Shown piece by piece: positions 56,511 through 64,000 of a stretch of 64,000 nt of DNA. The position numbers and the translations under genes are program-made. Source of the DNA: Rhodococcus qingshengii (GTDB taxonomy: Bacteria > Actinomycetota > Actinomycetes > Mycobacteriales > Mycobacteriaceae). Position 1 is the first letter of the stretch; each line of letters begins with the position of its first letter. The stretch lies in assembly GCF_021025955.1 (NCBI RefSeq), contig NZ_JAJNCL010000004.1, forward strand, positions 310,001-374,000, in the 5' to 3' direction. The notes below the pieces were generated by a model. The model was given only the letters and a program-made list of their open reading frames with translations. It had not been told where the DNA came from and searched no databases.

Positions 56511-56639
56511 ATGGGTTCCACAGCAGACGACCTCAAGGCTTGGGAAGCAATCGGCAAGGGCATCGGCGGAGTTGCCGGTCTCTTCGCTGGTGTTATCGCA
56601 ATCATTTCTGCAGTCACCGCTGCACAGTCGCTTTCCTGA
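56511..56639 (+). CDS. 42-residue small hydrophobic protein, unknown
   Basis: Begins MGSTADDLKAWEAIGKG. A charged N-terminal 16 residues is followed by a Gly/Ala/Ile-rich helix of about 25 residues ending AAQSLS. It has no signal peptide. GAGGAGA stands 6 nt before the ATG and a long hairpin follows the stop, so it is a well-equipped stand-alone gene. Small helical Corynebacteriales porins (PorA/PorH of Corynebacterium) are similar in size and lack of signal peptide, but I see no sequence match. A bacteriocin-like or holin-like peptide is also possible. Confidence 0.65.
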   Translation: MGSTADDLKAWEAIGKGIGGVAGLFAGVIAIISAVTAAQSLS

Positions 56640-56661
56640 TCCGTTTTTCGGATAGGTAGCA

Positions 56662-56708
56662 CTCCGGCCCGCGACCTGAAGGCATTGCCTTCGGGGCGCG
56701 GGCCGGAG
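56662..56708 (+). terminator. Long hairpin terminator of the 42-residue gene
   Basis: CTCCGGCCCGCG pairs with CGCGGGCCGGAG, and after one A-G mismatch the stem continues to GAAGGC/GCCTTC around a 3-nt loop: about 21 pairs in all. Confidence 0.88.
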
Positions 56709-56753
56709 GTTTATCCGTACCCGAGTATCTGTGTCTTGCAGGAACATTCATCT

Positions 56754-57600
56754 TTATGGTAGGTCGACTGCCGCTGGTATATCCACACCTTCTTCGTAGA
56801 CCTGGGGCCCGAAGTTCGGCAGCGGAGTGAAGTCGAGTGTCGCTTCCGAACCGCGGTAGTGGCGGAAGTAGTAAAGCGATCTGTCCGGCCGGACCAACGT
56901 GTCGGGTTCGGTTGTCTTCCAGGCCCAGTGGACGTCTGCTCGCAGAATCTCCGACAGCCGCAATATGTTCTTGCAGCCGTGCCTTTGTAGCCCAAGGCAT
57001 TTGAGCGTGTCGACGTCTCGTAGTTGTACGTCGCGCGTCCACCTGGATTCGTAGATCAGAGCATCGAGAACCACATGGTATGAACCCGCCTGAGCGACGC
57101 CGTCAAGTAGAACCTCCCAGCCCAATTCTGTTGCGTGTTGGAGGTATTCGTTGGCGTCGATGAGTGCTGCCCACGCGACGGTGTCGCGGTATCGACTCAC
57201 GTAATCGGCGTAGGCCTCCACCTGTCCGTGCGCGATCCGACTCTCCGCGTCGCGCGGTTGCCAATCGATGATCGTCGCCGGAAAGTCGTGCAGCTCTTGC
57301 GGAACGCGACCCGAACTTCACTGTCCGACATCGATCGAGTGAAGGCGCCGTAAGAATTGCCGCTCTTGTCCTCGCTGCGTCCGTGCCAGTGGTTGAGGCT
57401 GAATGCGCTTGTCTTGCGGGTGGACCCGGCGGAACCGGTGTTGTCGTAGAGAGCAACCTCCCGGCCTTGCCCGATGTGGTGCAGACACCAGTCTCTGATG
57501 AAGGGGAGATGCTCGCGGGGAGCAGGACCGCAACCACTGCGCGTCGTCCGGAGTGCTCTGCGCGGATGTGAGTTGCTCGATGCTGATCGTAGGAACGGTT
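56754..57600 (-). pseudogene. Frameshifted glycosyltransferase (GT2/GT92-like)
   Basis: Pieces of one glycosyltransferase lie in three minus-strand frames. RRAVVAVLLPA (about 57525-57555) is continued in another frame by REHLPFIRDWCLHHIGQ and VALYDNTGSAG. Near 57290-57310 the sense moves to a third frame that reads QELHDFPATIIDWQPRD, WAALIDANEYL (the acidic donor-binding motif region) and CKNILRLSEILRADVHW, ending at 56754. A stop codon lies just upstream in the last frame, so no simple single start rescues it. The gene is broken by at least two frameshifts, or the assembly has errors here. It lies between the 42-residue gene and the P450 gene. Confidence 0.65.
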
Positions 57601-57612
57601 GATCGTAGAACG

Positions 57613-57642
57613 TTGACACATCTGACTATTTGTCTCATAGTC
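57613..57642 (+). promoter_or_regulatory. Leaderless P450 promoter with overlapping inverted repeat
   Basis: TTGACA (57613-57618), a 17-bp spacer and CATAGT (57636-57641) end 6 nt before the P450 ATG. GACTAT (57624-57629) and ATAGTC (57637-57642) form an inverted repeat over the spacer and -10, a good operator position for the TetR protein encoded downstream. Confidence 0.6.
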
Positions 57643-57647
57643 GAGTC

Positions 57648-58883
57648 ATGACAACCGCTGTGTCACAATCGCCACGATTTGTTCCTTCCACCGGGGAGTC
57701 CTGGCGTTCGCCGTGGGCAATGTACGACGCATTGCGCGAGAACGATCCTGTTCACAATGTTGTGCCGGAAGCTGCGGCGCAGGACGACTACTGGGTGCTC
57801 ACCCGTCACGAAGACGTCTACAACGCTGCTCGCGATTACGAGACATATTCGTCGGCAAAGGGATTGACCACTGTCTACGGTGAACTCGAGCGGATCGGGA
57901 TGCAGGACAATCCGCCGTTCGTGATGCAGGATCCGCCCGCGCAGTCGGAGTTCCGGCGCATGGTGTCGAAGGGGTTCACCCCGCGTCAGGTGTCGGCGGT
58001 CGAGCCGATGGTCCGCGAATTTGTCGTCGAACGTATCGAGGCGTTGAAAGCGCGTGGCAGCGGCGATATCGTCGTCGAATTGTTCAAGCCGTTGCCGTCG
58101 ATGGTTGTCGCACATTATCTGGGTGTGCCGGAATCGGACCGTGATCAGTTCGACGGCTGGACCGAGGCCATTGTTGCTGCCAATTCGGCAGGTGGTGTGG
58201 CCGCAGCGGCGACGACGGCGCAGGCCGCCACCGGTGAGTTGATGATGTACTTCGCTTCGCTGATCGAACGCCGCAAGGTCGAACCGGGTGACGACACGAT
58301 TTCGCACCTACTGGCCGCTGGGCTCGGTGAAGAAGGCGACATGTCAGGCTTACTGTCGATTCTGGGCTTTGCCTTCACTATGGTGGCCGGTGGAAACGAC
58401 ACCACAACAGGAATGTTGGGCGGATCGGTGGCGATGCTGACCGAACGCCTCGACCAGCGTCAGATCCTGTTGGACGATCCCGCATTGATCACTGACGCAG
58501 TCGACGAACTGCTTCGACTCACCTCACCGGTCCAAGGTCTGGCACGCGCCACGACGCGGGATGTGGCCTTGGGTGGCAAAGTGATTCCGGCAGGACGTAA
58601 GGTTTTGCTGATGTACGGTGCGGCAAATCGTGATCCCGAAAAGTACGGACCCGACGCGGCGGAGTTGGACGTCTTGCGCCGGCCACAGAAGATTCTCACC
58701 TTCAGTCATGGCGCCCACCATTGTCTGGGTGCGTCGGCCGCTCGGATGCAGGCACGAGTTGCGTTGGAAGAGTTGCTCTCCCGGATTCCGGACTTCCATG
58801 TCGACATCGACGCGATGCAGTACGCACCCGGCAATTACGTCCGCCGTCCGCTCACCGCCCCGATCTCGGTTAGCCGGCCGTGA
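57648..58883 (+). CDS. Cytochrome P450
   Basis: A 411-residue soluble bacterial P450 that hydroxylates an unknown small molecule with electrons from ferredoxin. It has the I-helix oxygen-activation motif AGGNDTTTGM, ExxR in VDELLRL, and the heme-thiolate loop FSHGAHHCLG with Cys359. No ferredoxin or reductase gene is adjacent. The ATG at 57648 has no ribosome site and fits a leaderless message. The stop overlaps the TetR GTG by 4 nt (GTGA), so the P450 and its likely repressor are co-translated. Confidence 0.95.
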   Translation: MTTAVSQSPRFVPSTGESWRSPWAMYDALRENDPVHNVVPEAAAQDDYWVLTRHEDVYNAARDYETYSSAKGLTTVYGELERIGMQDNPPFVMQDPPAQSEFRRMVSKGFTPRQVSAVEPMVREFVVERIEALKARGSGDIVVELFKPLPSMVVAHYLGVPESDRDQFDGWTEAIVAANSAGGVAAAATTAQAATGELMMYFASLIERRKVEPGDDTISHLLAAGLGEEGDMSGLLSILGFAFTMVAGGNDTTTGMLGGSVAMLTERLDQRQILLDDPALITDAVDELLRLTSPVQGLARATTRDVALGGKVIPAGRKVLLMYGAANRDPEKYGPDAAELDVLRRPQKILTFSHGAHHCLGASAARMQARVALEELLSRIPDFHVDIDAMQYAPGNYVRRPLTAPISVSRP

Positions 58884-59443
58884 GCAACGACTGGCTCGGT
58901 GAGGGCCGCGCTTTGGCAGCAGCCGAGAAGATCCTCGACAGCGCGGCACAATTGTTCGTCGAAAAGGGCGTCGCAACGATCGGCATGGCGGAGATAGCTT
59001 CTGCTGCAGGATGTTCACGGGCCACCCTGTATCGGTACTTCGAGAATCGGCAGGCTCTACACATCGCGTTCGTTCACCGCGAAGCTCGCAGACTGGGAAC
59101 TGCGATCGCGGAATCGGTAGCAGCCATCGACGATCCGAGCGAGCGCCTCGAAACGGCGATGCTCGCGGCGGTGTCCGCGGTACGCAGCACGCCGACGTTG
59201 GCTGCATGGTTCACCCCGGGAGATGCGAGTCTTGCCGGTGAACTTGCCAATTCATCCGACGTCATCAACGGACTGGGGGTTGCGATGCTCGGTGACACCG
59301 GTGCCGAGGTAGCCACTCGAGCACGCTGGATCGTGCGAGTGATCCTCTCGCTGCTCATGGTGCCGGGGGCGGACCAGAACGACGAGCGAGAGTTGGTGCG
59401 TGAGTTCGTTGCTGCGCTGTTGACCGCAGGAAGGACCGCCTGA
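58880..59443 (+). CDS. TetR family regulator coupled to P450
   Basis: A 187-residue regulator with its helix-turn-helix at about residues 13-58 (AEIASAAGCSRATLYRYFEN). It is translationally coupled to the P450 gene by a GTGA overlap and so is probably an autoregulated repressor of the pair, relieved by the P450 substrate. Confidence 0.9.
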   Translation: MSNDWLGEGRALAAAEKILDSAAQLFVEKGVATIGMAEIASAAGCSRATLYRYFENRQALHIAFVHREARRLGTAIAESVAAIDDPSERLETAMLAAVSAVRSTPTLAAWFTPGDASLAGELANSSDVINGLGVAMLGDTGAEVATRARWIVRVILSLLMVPGADQNDERELVREFVAALLTAGRTA

Positions 59444-59560
59444 TCATCCCTTCCGGGTGATGTGCGAGAACATCTTCGAAGAGAGGGCGATTCCGCTCCT
59501 CATCCATCGATGCGTGGCTCGACAAACGTCCACCCCGAAACGCGAAGCTGATCTGCACGG

Positions 59561-60181
59561 TCATTCGAAACGGGAAGGATCTCCCGCTCCGACGCGCACG
59601 ATCTCGGGGGCACCGGACGAATAGTCGACGACCGTGGTGGGTTCGGTTCCGCAGTCACCCGAGTCGATGACCGCGTCGAGTTGGTGGTCGAGTTCTTCCT
59701 TGATCTGCCAGCCGTCCGTCATCGGCTCCTCGGCGCCGGGCAGCAGAAGGGTGCTGGAGAGGATCGGCTCACCCAATTCCTGAAGGAGCGCACGCACGAC
59801 CGGGTGGCTGGGAATGCGCACCCCGACGGTCTTCTTCTTGGCGTGTGCCAGCCGCCGCGGAACTTCCTTCGTGGCGGGAAGGATGAAGGTGTATTGGCCC
59901 GGTGTGGCCGCTTTCACCGCCCGAAACGCCGAGTTGGTGACGTGGACGAAGTGCCCGAGCTGCGCGAAGTCGGCACAGACGAGTGTGAAGTGGTGATCCG
60001 ACCGCAGATGACGGATCTCGCGGATCCGATCGGTGCCCGAGTGATTGTCCATTCGGGCGCCCAAGGCATAGCAGGAATCGGTGGGGTAGGCGATGACCGC
60101 GTCGTTGCGCAGCATTTCGACGATCTGGCTGATCGCGCGCGGCTGCGGGTTTTCGGGATGCACGTCGAAGTATCGGGCCAT
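59561..60181 (-). CDS. YrdC/Sua5-YciO family protein (threonylcarbamoyl-AMP synthase-like)
   Basis: A 206-residue YrdC-domain protein beginning MARYFDVHPENPQPRAIS, the YciO branch. It has AVIAYPTDSCYALGARM near the N-terminus, KKTVGVRIPSHPVV in the middle and SGDCGTEPTTVVDYS near the end. True Sua5/TsaC makes the t6A precursor for tRNA; YciO relatives may do another reaction, so it need not be the essential copy. An ATG at 60181 follows an in-frame TTG. Confidence 0.87.
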   Translation of the reverse strand: MARYFDVHPENPQPRAISQIVEMLRNDAVIAYPTDSCYALGARMDNHSGTDRIREIRHLRSDHHFTLVCADFAQLGHFVHVTNSAFRAVKAATPGQYTFILPATKEVPRRLAHAKKKTVGVRIPSHPVVRALLQELGEPILSSTLLLPGAEEPMTDGWQIKEELDHQLDAVIDSGDCGTEPTTVVDYSSGAPEIVRVGAGDPSRFE

Positions 60182-60207
60182 CAACCCAGCTTAGTTCAGC
60201 CGGCAGA

Positions 60208-60633
60208 TCACGAATGCCGTTCACCGTTCAGACTGTGGTCGGCGAGCAATCCCGTCAGTTCTTCGGCGTAGGCGAGTTGCTTACGCAAGTGTATGCAGCT
60301 TGCTTCCGCTCGGGTATGGCAGGCGGTGACGAATTCGGTTGCACCGGTTCGCATCGATGCGTCCGAAGCTTTGTCACCGAGCACTGCCAGAGAATCGAGG
60401 AGCTGTTTCATTTCTTCGAGACTGAATCCGAGCGGCTTCATTCGTCGGATCACCAGTAGCCGCTGGACGTCGGCCTCGGTGTACAGGCGGAAACCTCCGG
60501 CGCTCCGCTCGGACGGGGTCACCAGACCGACCTCGTCGTAATGACGGATCGTCTTGATCGACAGTTCGGTGCGCTCGGCAACCTGACCGATCTGCATGTT
60601 CTGCCCCTGGCCCGCGTGTTCCGGCTCAGACAT
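60208..60633 (-). CDS. MerR family regulator
   Basis: A MerR-type activator of 141 residues, or 129 if the ATG at 60597 (with AGGGG upstream) is used. The winged helix is IGQVAERTELSIKTIRHYDE followed by GFRLYTEADVQRLL; a dimerisation helix follows. The C-terminal part has two Cys residues (VTACHT and ASCIHL) that could bind metal or sense redox. It lies 35 nt after the SulP gene on the same strand and is the likely activator of that gene's 19-bp-spacer promoter. Confidence 0.88.
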   Translation of the reverse strand: MSEPEHAGQGQNMQIGQVAERTELSIKTIRHYDEVGLVTPSERSAGGFRLYTEADVQRLLVIRRMKPLGFSLEEMKQLLDSLAVLGDKASDASMRTGATEFVTACHTRAEASCIHLRKQLAYAEELTGLLADHSLNGERHS

Positions 60634-60668
60634 CACTCCCACTTTCGTCGCGCTCGGCCTTCATCCTC

Positions 60669-62168
60669 TCAGTGACTGTCGCCCAGACGACCGGACAGGC
60701 GCAGATGGCGCTCGGCCGACGCGCCGTCGAGGCCCACGATCTCGACCTTCTTTCCTCTGGCCGCGTACTTGGTGGTGACTGCGTCCAGGGTCGCCACGGT
60801 CGATGCGTCCCAGATATGAGACTCGGAGAGATCGATGACAATGTTCTTCGGGTCGCCGGCGTAGTCGAACTGGTAGATCAGATCGTTGCTCGATGCGAAG
60901 AACAACTCGCCCCGAACCGCATAGACGCGGGTGTCCTCGTCCGGATGCGCTACGTCGACAACTTCGGTGAGGTGCGCGACGCGGCGGGCGAAGATCACCA
61001 TCGCGGTGATCACTCCGACGATCACGCCGTAGGCAAGATTATGGGTCGTGACAGTGACGGACACCGTGACCAGCATGACCACTGTTTCGCCGATCGGCAT
61101 GCGGCGCAGTGTCTTCGGATTGATGCTGTGCCAATCGAAAGTGCCGACCGAGACCATGATCATGACGGCCACCAATGCGGCCATCGGAATCAACGCCACG
61201 ACGTCGCCGAGGCCGACCACGAGTATCAGCAGGAACACGCCTGCGAGGAAAGTCGAGATCCGAGTGCGAGCGCCGGAGACCTTCACGTTGATCATGGTCT
61301 GGCCGATCATCGCGCACCCTCCCATACCTCCGAAGAAGCCGGTGACGATGTTCGCGACGCCTTGGCCCCACCCTTCTCGGGTCTTGTTCGAGTGGGTATC
61401 CGTGACGTCGTCGACGAGCTTGGCCGTCATCAACGATTCGAGGAGTCCGACGAGCGCCATGGCCAACGCGTACGGAGCAATGATCGACAGTGTGTGCATG
61501 TCCAGAGGGACGTCGGGGAACAGGAGCGTCGGCAGGCTCGACGGAAGTTCGCCCTCGTCGCCGACGTCGGGAACGTCGAATGCGAAAACGACTGTGGCGG
61601 CGGTCAGTAGCACGATCGCCACCAGTGGAGCCGGGACCGCGTTCGTCAGTTTCGGCAAGAACACGAGGATCAGGAGGGCGACGGCCAGGAGTGGGTAGAC
61701 GAGCCACGGAACATCGATCAGATGGGGGAGTTGGGCGATGAAGATCAAAATGGCCAGTGCGTTGACGAATCCCACCATGACGCTGCGCGGGATGAAACGC
61801 ATCAACTTTGCGACGCCGAGGAGGCTCAACACGATCTGGAGAAGGCCGGCCAGAAGGACTGTCGCAATCAGGTAGTCGATTCCGTACTCGCGGGTCAGAG
61901 GAGCGACGACCAGTGCGACGGCGCCAGTGGCCGCGGAGATCATGGCAGGTCGTCCGCCGACGACGGCGATGGTCACAGCCATCGTGAACGACGCGAACAG
62001 TCCCACCCGCGGATCCACCCCGGCGATTATCGAGAACGAGATCGCTTCGGGGATCAATGCCAATGCCACGACCAGTCCGGCCAAGACTTCGGTTTTGAGT
62101 CGGCGAGGTGACCCAAGCGCGGCCCGTACCGAGTTGTCGTTGGTGGATGAAGCGGTGGTTACTGCCAT
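60669..62168 (-). CDS. SulP family anion transporter with STAS domain
   Basis: A 499-residue membrane transporter for sulfate, bicarbonate or another anion. The SulP signature region near residues 30-90 (LAGLVVALALIPEAISFSII) is followed by about eleven helices up to residue 385. A cytosolic STAS domain of about 110 residues then begins YAVRGELFFASSNDLIYQF and contains VIDLSESHIWDASTVA. AGGACGG is upstream of the ATG. Its promoter carries a MerR-type operator, and the MerR gene is next in the unit. Confidence 0.93.
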   Translation of the reverse strand: MAVTTASSTNDNSVRAALGSPRRLKTEVLAGLVVALALIPEAISFSIIAGVDPRVGLFASFTMAVTIAVVGGRPAMISAATGAVALVVAPLTREYGIDYLIATVLLAGLLQIVLSLLGVAKLMRFIPRSVMVGFVNALAILIFIAQLPHLIDVPWLVYPLLAVALLILVFLPKLTNAVPAPLVAIVLLTAATVVFAFDVPDVGDEGELPSSLPTLLFPDVPLDMHTLSIIAPYALAMALVGLLESLMTAKLVDDVTDTHSNKTREGWGQGVANIVTGFFGGMGGCAMIGQTMINVKVSGARTRISTFLAGVFLLILVVGLGDVVALIPMAALVAVMIMVSVGTFDWHSINPKTLRRMPIGETVVMLVTVSVTVTTHNLAYGVIVGVITAMVIFARRVAHLTEVVDVAHPDEDTRVYAVRGELFFASSNDLIYQFDYAGDPKNIVIDLSESHIWDASTVATLDAVTTKYAARGKKVEIVGLDGASAERHLRLSGRLGDSH

Positions 62169-62195
62169 GAGATTCCGTCCTGATGAGGTTCTCAG

Positions 62196-62226
62196 ACTCT
62201 ACCCTCCCGTAAGGGTAGAGTGTGAA
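62196..62226 (-). promoter_or_regulatory. MerR-type promoter and operator of the SulP gene
   Basis: On the minus strand TTCACA (62226-62221) and TAGAGT (62201-62196) are 19 bp apart. The dyad CTCTACCCT-N6-AGGGTAGAG (62197-62220) fills the spacer. Overlong spacers filled by a dyad are the mark of MerR-activated promoters. Confidence 0.75.
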
Positions 62227-62361
62227 CGGAGATTTGACAGTGCCCCTTACCAGGTATTTACCTACTGTGCGGTTTTTGTTGATCGAAAACTGGCCAATTC
62301 GGGCGTTCGCTCCGTTGAAGTTCGGCGGCAAACGTCAATCAGGTTGTTCCGAGAGTGCATC

Positions 62362-62958
62362 TTGTCAAAACGCTTACTGAATGCTGCGCTGCTAGCCGGC
62401 CTCTTTGCCGGTGGAACCGCGGTGGCCGTGATTCCGGCGACCGCGGCACCCGTTGTAGAAACCACGTCGACAACTTTTCAGGTCACGTGCCGTGCAGTTC
62501 CGAGTGCGTTCTCCGGGCCGTCTTCAGACGGAAAGCCTGCCACGGTGCGGGTTTCGGCTCCTGCGGTCGTAGCGCCAGGTCAAGTCTTCGACATCGACCT
62601 AGATCCGGGTAGCGTCCAGATCCCGAACGATGTGAGCGGCGCAAGCGTCAAGAAGATCTCACGTTTGAAGATTGATCTTCCGATTCCGGCCAACGCGGAG
62701 TTCGTCTCGGCGACGGTCACCGATCCGGGCAATGTTGTTGCCGGGAAACCTGCTTCGGTGATTCGTGTCAACGAAGACGGCACTCCCGCAGCGGACGGTC
62801 CGATACTCCGGTTGTCCGGCGCAAACGAAGCGATCGGCAACAGTCCGTCATCGTCGTCGGGTGCGCACGGCGGGCTTGCGATCAATGCTCAGTCCGGTGC
62901 CGAGACGAACATCGGGGACATTTTCTCGAAGCTGCCGACGGGTTCACTCGGAGGCTGA
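62362..62958 (+). CDS. Secreted protein of unknown function
   Basis: A 198-residue product with a signal peptide (LLNAALLAGLFAGGTAVAVI, cleavage likely after TAA or ATAAP near residue 28). A single beta-rich domain follows. The mature part contains one Cys (FQVTCRAVP) and ends in a Ser/Gly-rich tail. The start is a TTG with GAGAG upstream; no ATG or GTG fits. It is divergent from the SulP gene. I do not recognise the family. Confidence 0.7.
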   Translation: MSKRLLNAALLAGLFAGGTAVAVIPATAAPVVETTSTTFQVTCRAVPSAFSGPSSDGKPATVRVSAPAVVAPGQVFDIDLDPGSVQIPNDVSGASVKKISRLKIDLPIPANAEFVSATVTDPGNVVAGKPASVIRVNEDGTPAADGPILRLSGANEAIGNSPSSSSGAHGGLAINAQSGAETNIGDIFSKLPTGSLGG

Positions 62959-63041
62959 GTTACCTCGTCAGGCTGGGAACGTCGACGTTTCGGCTTGAAA
63001 TACGGGTGTGTGATCGAATACTGGAATGACAGGTTCGAATC

Positions 63042-63680
63042 GTGCCGAGTAGCCGCAACGCCGGCGTTCCCTATTTTTCGCAATGGGAGTCTCCTGAGCT
63101 TGTCGACGACATTCTGTCGGGCCGGATCCGGACGGAAGACGATCCGGCCTGGTCTGCATCCGGCGCAAGTACTCCGGAGGACTACGCATTCTGGTCGTGG
63201 CGTGGATGCGGGATCGCCTGCCTTCGAATGGTATTGGCGAATTCGGGAGTTCTGCCGCCACCGGCAATGGTCCTCATGCGAGAACTGGAAGCTGCGGGTG
63301 CATACCGGCGAGACGGTGATCGGGTTGCCGGAATGATCTACCAGCCGTTCGTCGAGTACCTCTCGACACAATCATGGGGTCTCGAGGCAACCTCCGTCGC
63401 TCCACTACCTTTGGATCAACTCAGCGATCACATGACCGCACCGGATCGTTTCGCCATGGTGTCTGTGCATGCTTCGATTCGTGATGCGGAATCCGGTACG
63501 CCCCCGCCGAGTCGGATCGGCGGTCACCTCGTTCTGGTCACCGATTGCACCGACGAGGGCGTGACGTTTCACAACCCCTCCGGTAGGACGAAGGAAACGC
63601 AATCCGGTGTATCGATGGGATGGGAGACGTTCGATCGGTATTTCGCGGAGCGCGGGATACTTCTCACCGCGCATGGATGA
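63042..63680 (+). CDS. C39-like cysteine peptidase family protein
   Basis: A 212-residue protein of the papain-like C39 fold. The candidate nucleophile is Cys56 in WRGCGIACLRMVL. The His is in GGHLVLVTDC and the Asn in VTFHNPSG. GVPYFSQWESPEL at the N-terminus is the common opening of these domains. No signal peptide is seen with the GTG start, so it is either cytosolic or exported another way. Some relatives carry only a binding role, and peptidase activity is inferred from the triad. Confidence 0.82.
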   Translation: MPSSRNAGVPYFSQWESPELVDDILSGRIRTEDDPAWSASGASTPEDYAFWSWRGCGIACLRMVLANSGVLPPPAMVLMRELEAAGAYRRDGDRVAGMIYQPFVEYLSTQSWGLEATSVAPLPLDQLSDHMTAPDRFAMVSVHASIRDAESGTPPPSRIGGHLVLVTDCTDEGVTFHNPSGRTKETQSGVSMGWETFDRYFAERGILLTAHG

Positions 63681-63985
63681 GATCGAGGGTCTCGAATGCT
63701 CGGCGCGCCGATGCCGTCGTTCGTCTCGAGTTTTCGACCACTCGTCGCATCAGTCCACGAGCAGGGACTTTAGCCCCCGGCAATTACCTACCACTCGGTA
63801 TATTCTGCGAAGGTACGGACTTCGTGAACCGATGTGAGTTGGCTCCGGGGGACGTGCCGGCCTCGCAGGACCGCCCGCAAAGTCAGCCCGGTGAGGCCAC
63901 CAGAAGTTCGCGTATTTCGACAGATTGCCGCTGGGTCCGTCCGCTACGAGGGGAGCGGACGGACCTGACAGCACGAGAGAGTGCC
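63681..63985 (+). other. Non-coding stretch with a probable structured 5' leader
   Basis: I see no supported gene here. TATATT at 63799-63804 could be a -10 element, which would give a leader of about 175 nt before an ATG at 63986. The leader holds GGCCTC/GAGGCC pairing (about 63863-63893) and a perfect hairpin (63934-63965) 20 nt before that ATG. It matches no riboswitch consensus that I can recall. Confidence 0.45.
63934..63965 (+). promoter_or_regulatory. Perfect hairpin just before the edge gene
   Basis: GGTCCGTCCGCT pairs with AGCGGACGGACC: 12 bp around an 8-nt loop. Its position in a leader suggests control of the downstream gene by attenuation, or a processed leader. Confidence 0.6.
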
Positions 63986-64000
63986 ATGCCTGAACGTGGT
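63986..64000 (+). CDS. Start of a gene cut by the window edge
   Basis: ATG followed by CCTGAACGTGGT (MPERG), with GAGAG 6 nt upstream. Only five codons are visible, so identity cannot be given. Confidence 0.35.

Noticed and set aside
59355..59564. 69-codon minus-strand frame overlapping the end of the TetR gene and the start of the YrdC/YciO region
   Set aside because: Its start overlaps the YciO-like gene stop by 4 nt, which is suggestive, but 89 nt overlap the TetR gene antisense and no family or ribosome site supports it.
63607..63974. Two short overlapping frames near the right edge (76 and 74 codons)
   Set aside because: Opposite strands over the same DNA, no ribosome site, and the region looks like promoter and leader.

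Overview
The window is 64 kb of high-GC actinobacterial chromosome. It carries AftD-type arabinan synthesis, a DUF3068/PorA-like protein, an F420-type LLM oxidoreductase, a FadE5/FabG4/FadA2/HtdX set and many TetR regulators. This gene content, and a gene order that follows the M. tuberculosis Rv0223c-Rv0244c region in broken blocks, point to a mycolic-acid bacterium. Rhodococcus (erythropolis-like) is my best guess; this is inference from content, not a database match. I see no tRNA, rRNA, IS element, prophage or CRISPR array.

Layout. 1-6.8 kb: GTP-dependent PEP carboxykinase, the cysK-cysE cysteine operon, a small membrane protein, a CDF metal exporter with an alpha/beta hydrolase, and a TetR regulator. 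6.8-11 kb: a 34-codon gene, then a minus-strand operon (phosphotransferase-like protein, hypothetical protein, aldehyde dehydrogenase) with an exact KstR-type palindrome in its promoter region. 11-25 kb: the envelope block, with ROK kinase, methyltransferase, GT4 glycosyltransferase, multi-pass membrane protein, Wzx-like flippase, siderophore-type binding lipoprotein, PorA-like protein, acyltransferase, AftD and its small DUF2613 partner. 25-32.6 kb: isochorismate synthase, universal stress protein, LpqI, a TetR regulator, and the divergent htdX-fabG4 / fadA2 genes. 32.9-41.2 kb: a VanW-domain cell-wall protein, an LLM oxidoreductase, an XRE regulator with a membrane protein, a nucleotidyltransferase, a YhgE/Pip protein with a degenerate ABC ATPase, and a lipoprotein. 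41-50 kb: fadE5, a methyltransferase, a MacB-like ABC exporter beside a two-component system, and a FabH-like synthase. 50-64 kb: a MurJ-like flippase, a phosphodiesterase, a VOC protein, a hydrolase, an SDR, microproteins, a frameshifted glycosyltransferase, a P450-TetR pair, a YciO/Sua5-type protein, a MerR-SulP pair, two short genes of uncertain role, and a structured leader cut by the right edge.

The strongest new inference is regulatory. Three near-identical palindromes (TTACY-N4-RGTAA) lie in front of the TetR gene at 28.19 kb, between fabG4 and fadA2, and in front of fadE5. They suggest one autoregulated fatty-acyl regulon spread over 15 kb. Other well-supported regulatory reads are a MerR-type promoter with a 19-bp spacer before the SulP transporter, leaderless promoters overlapped by inverted repeats before the P450 and XRE genes, and a KstR-like site before the aldehyde dehydrogenase operon. 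Genes are tightly packed, with several convergent 3' overlaps, the longest 130 nt between aftD and an acyltransferase.
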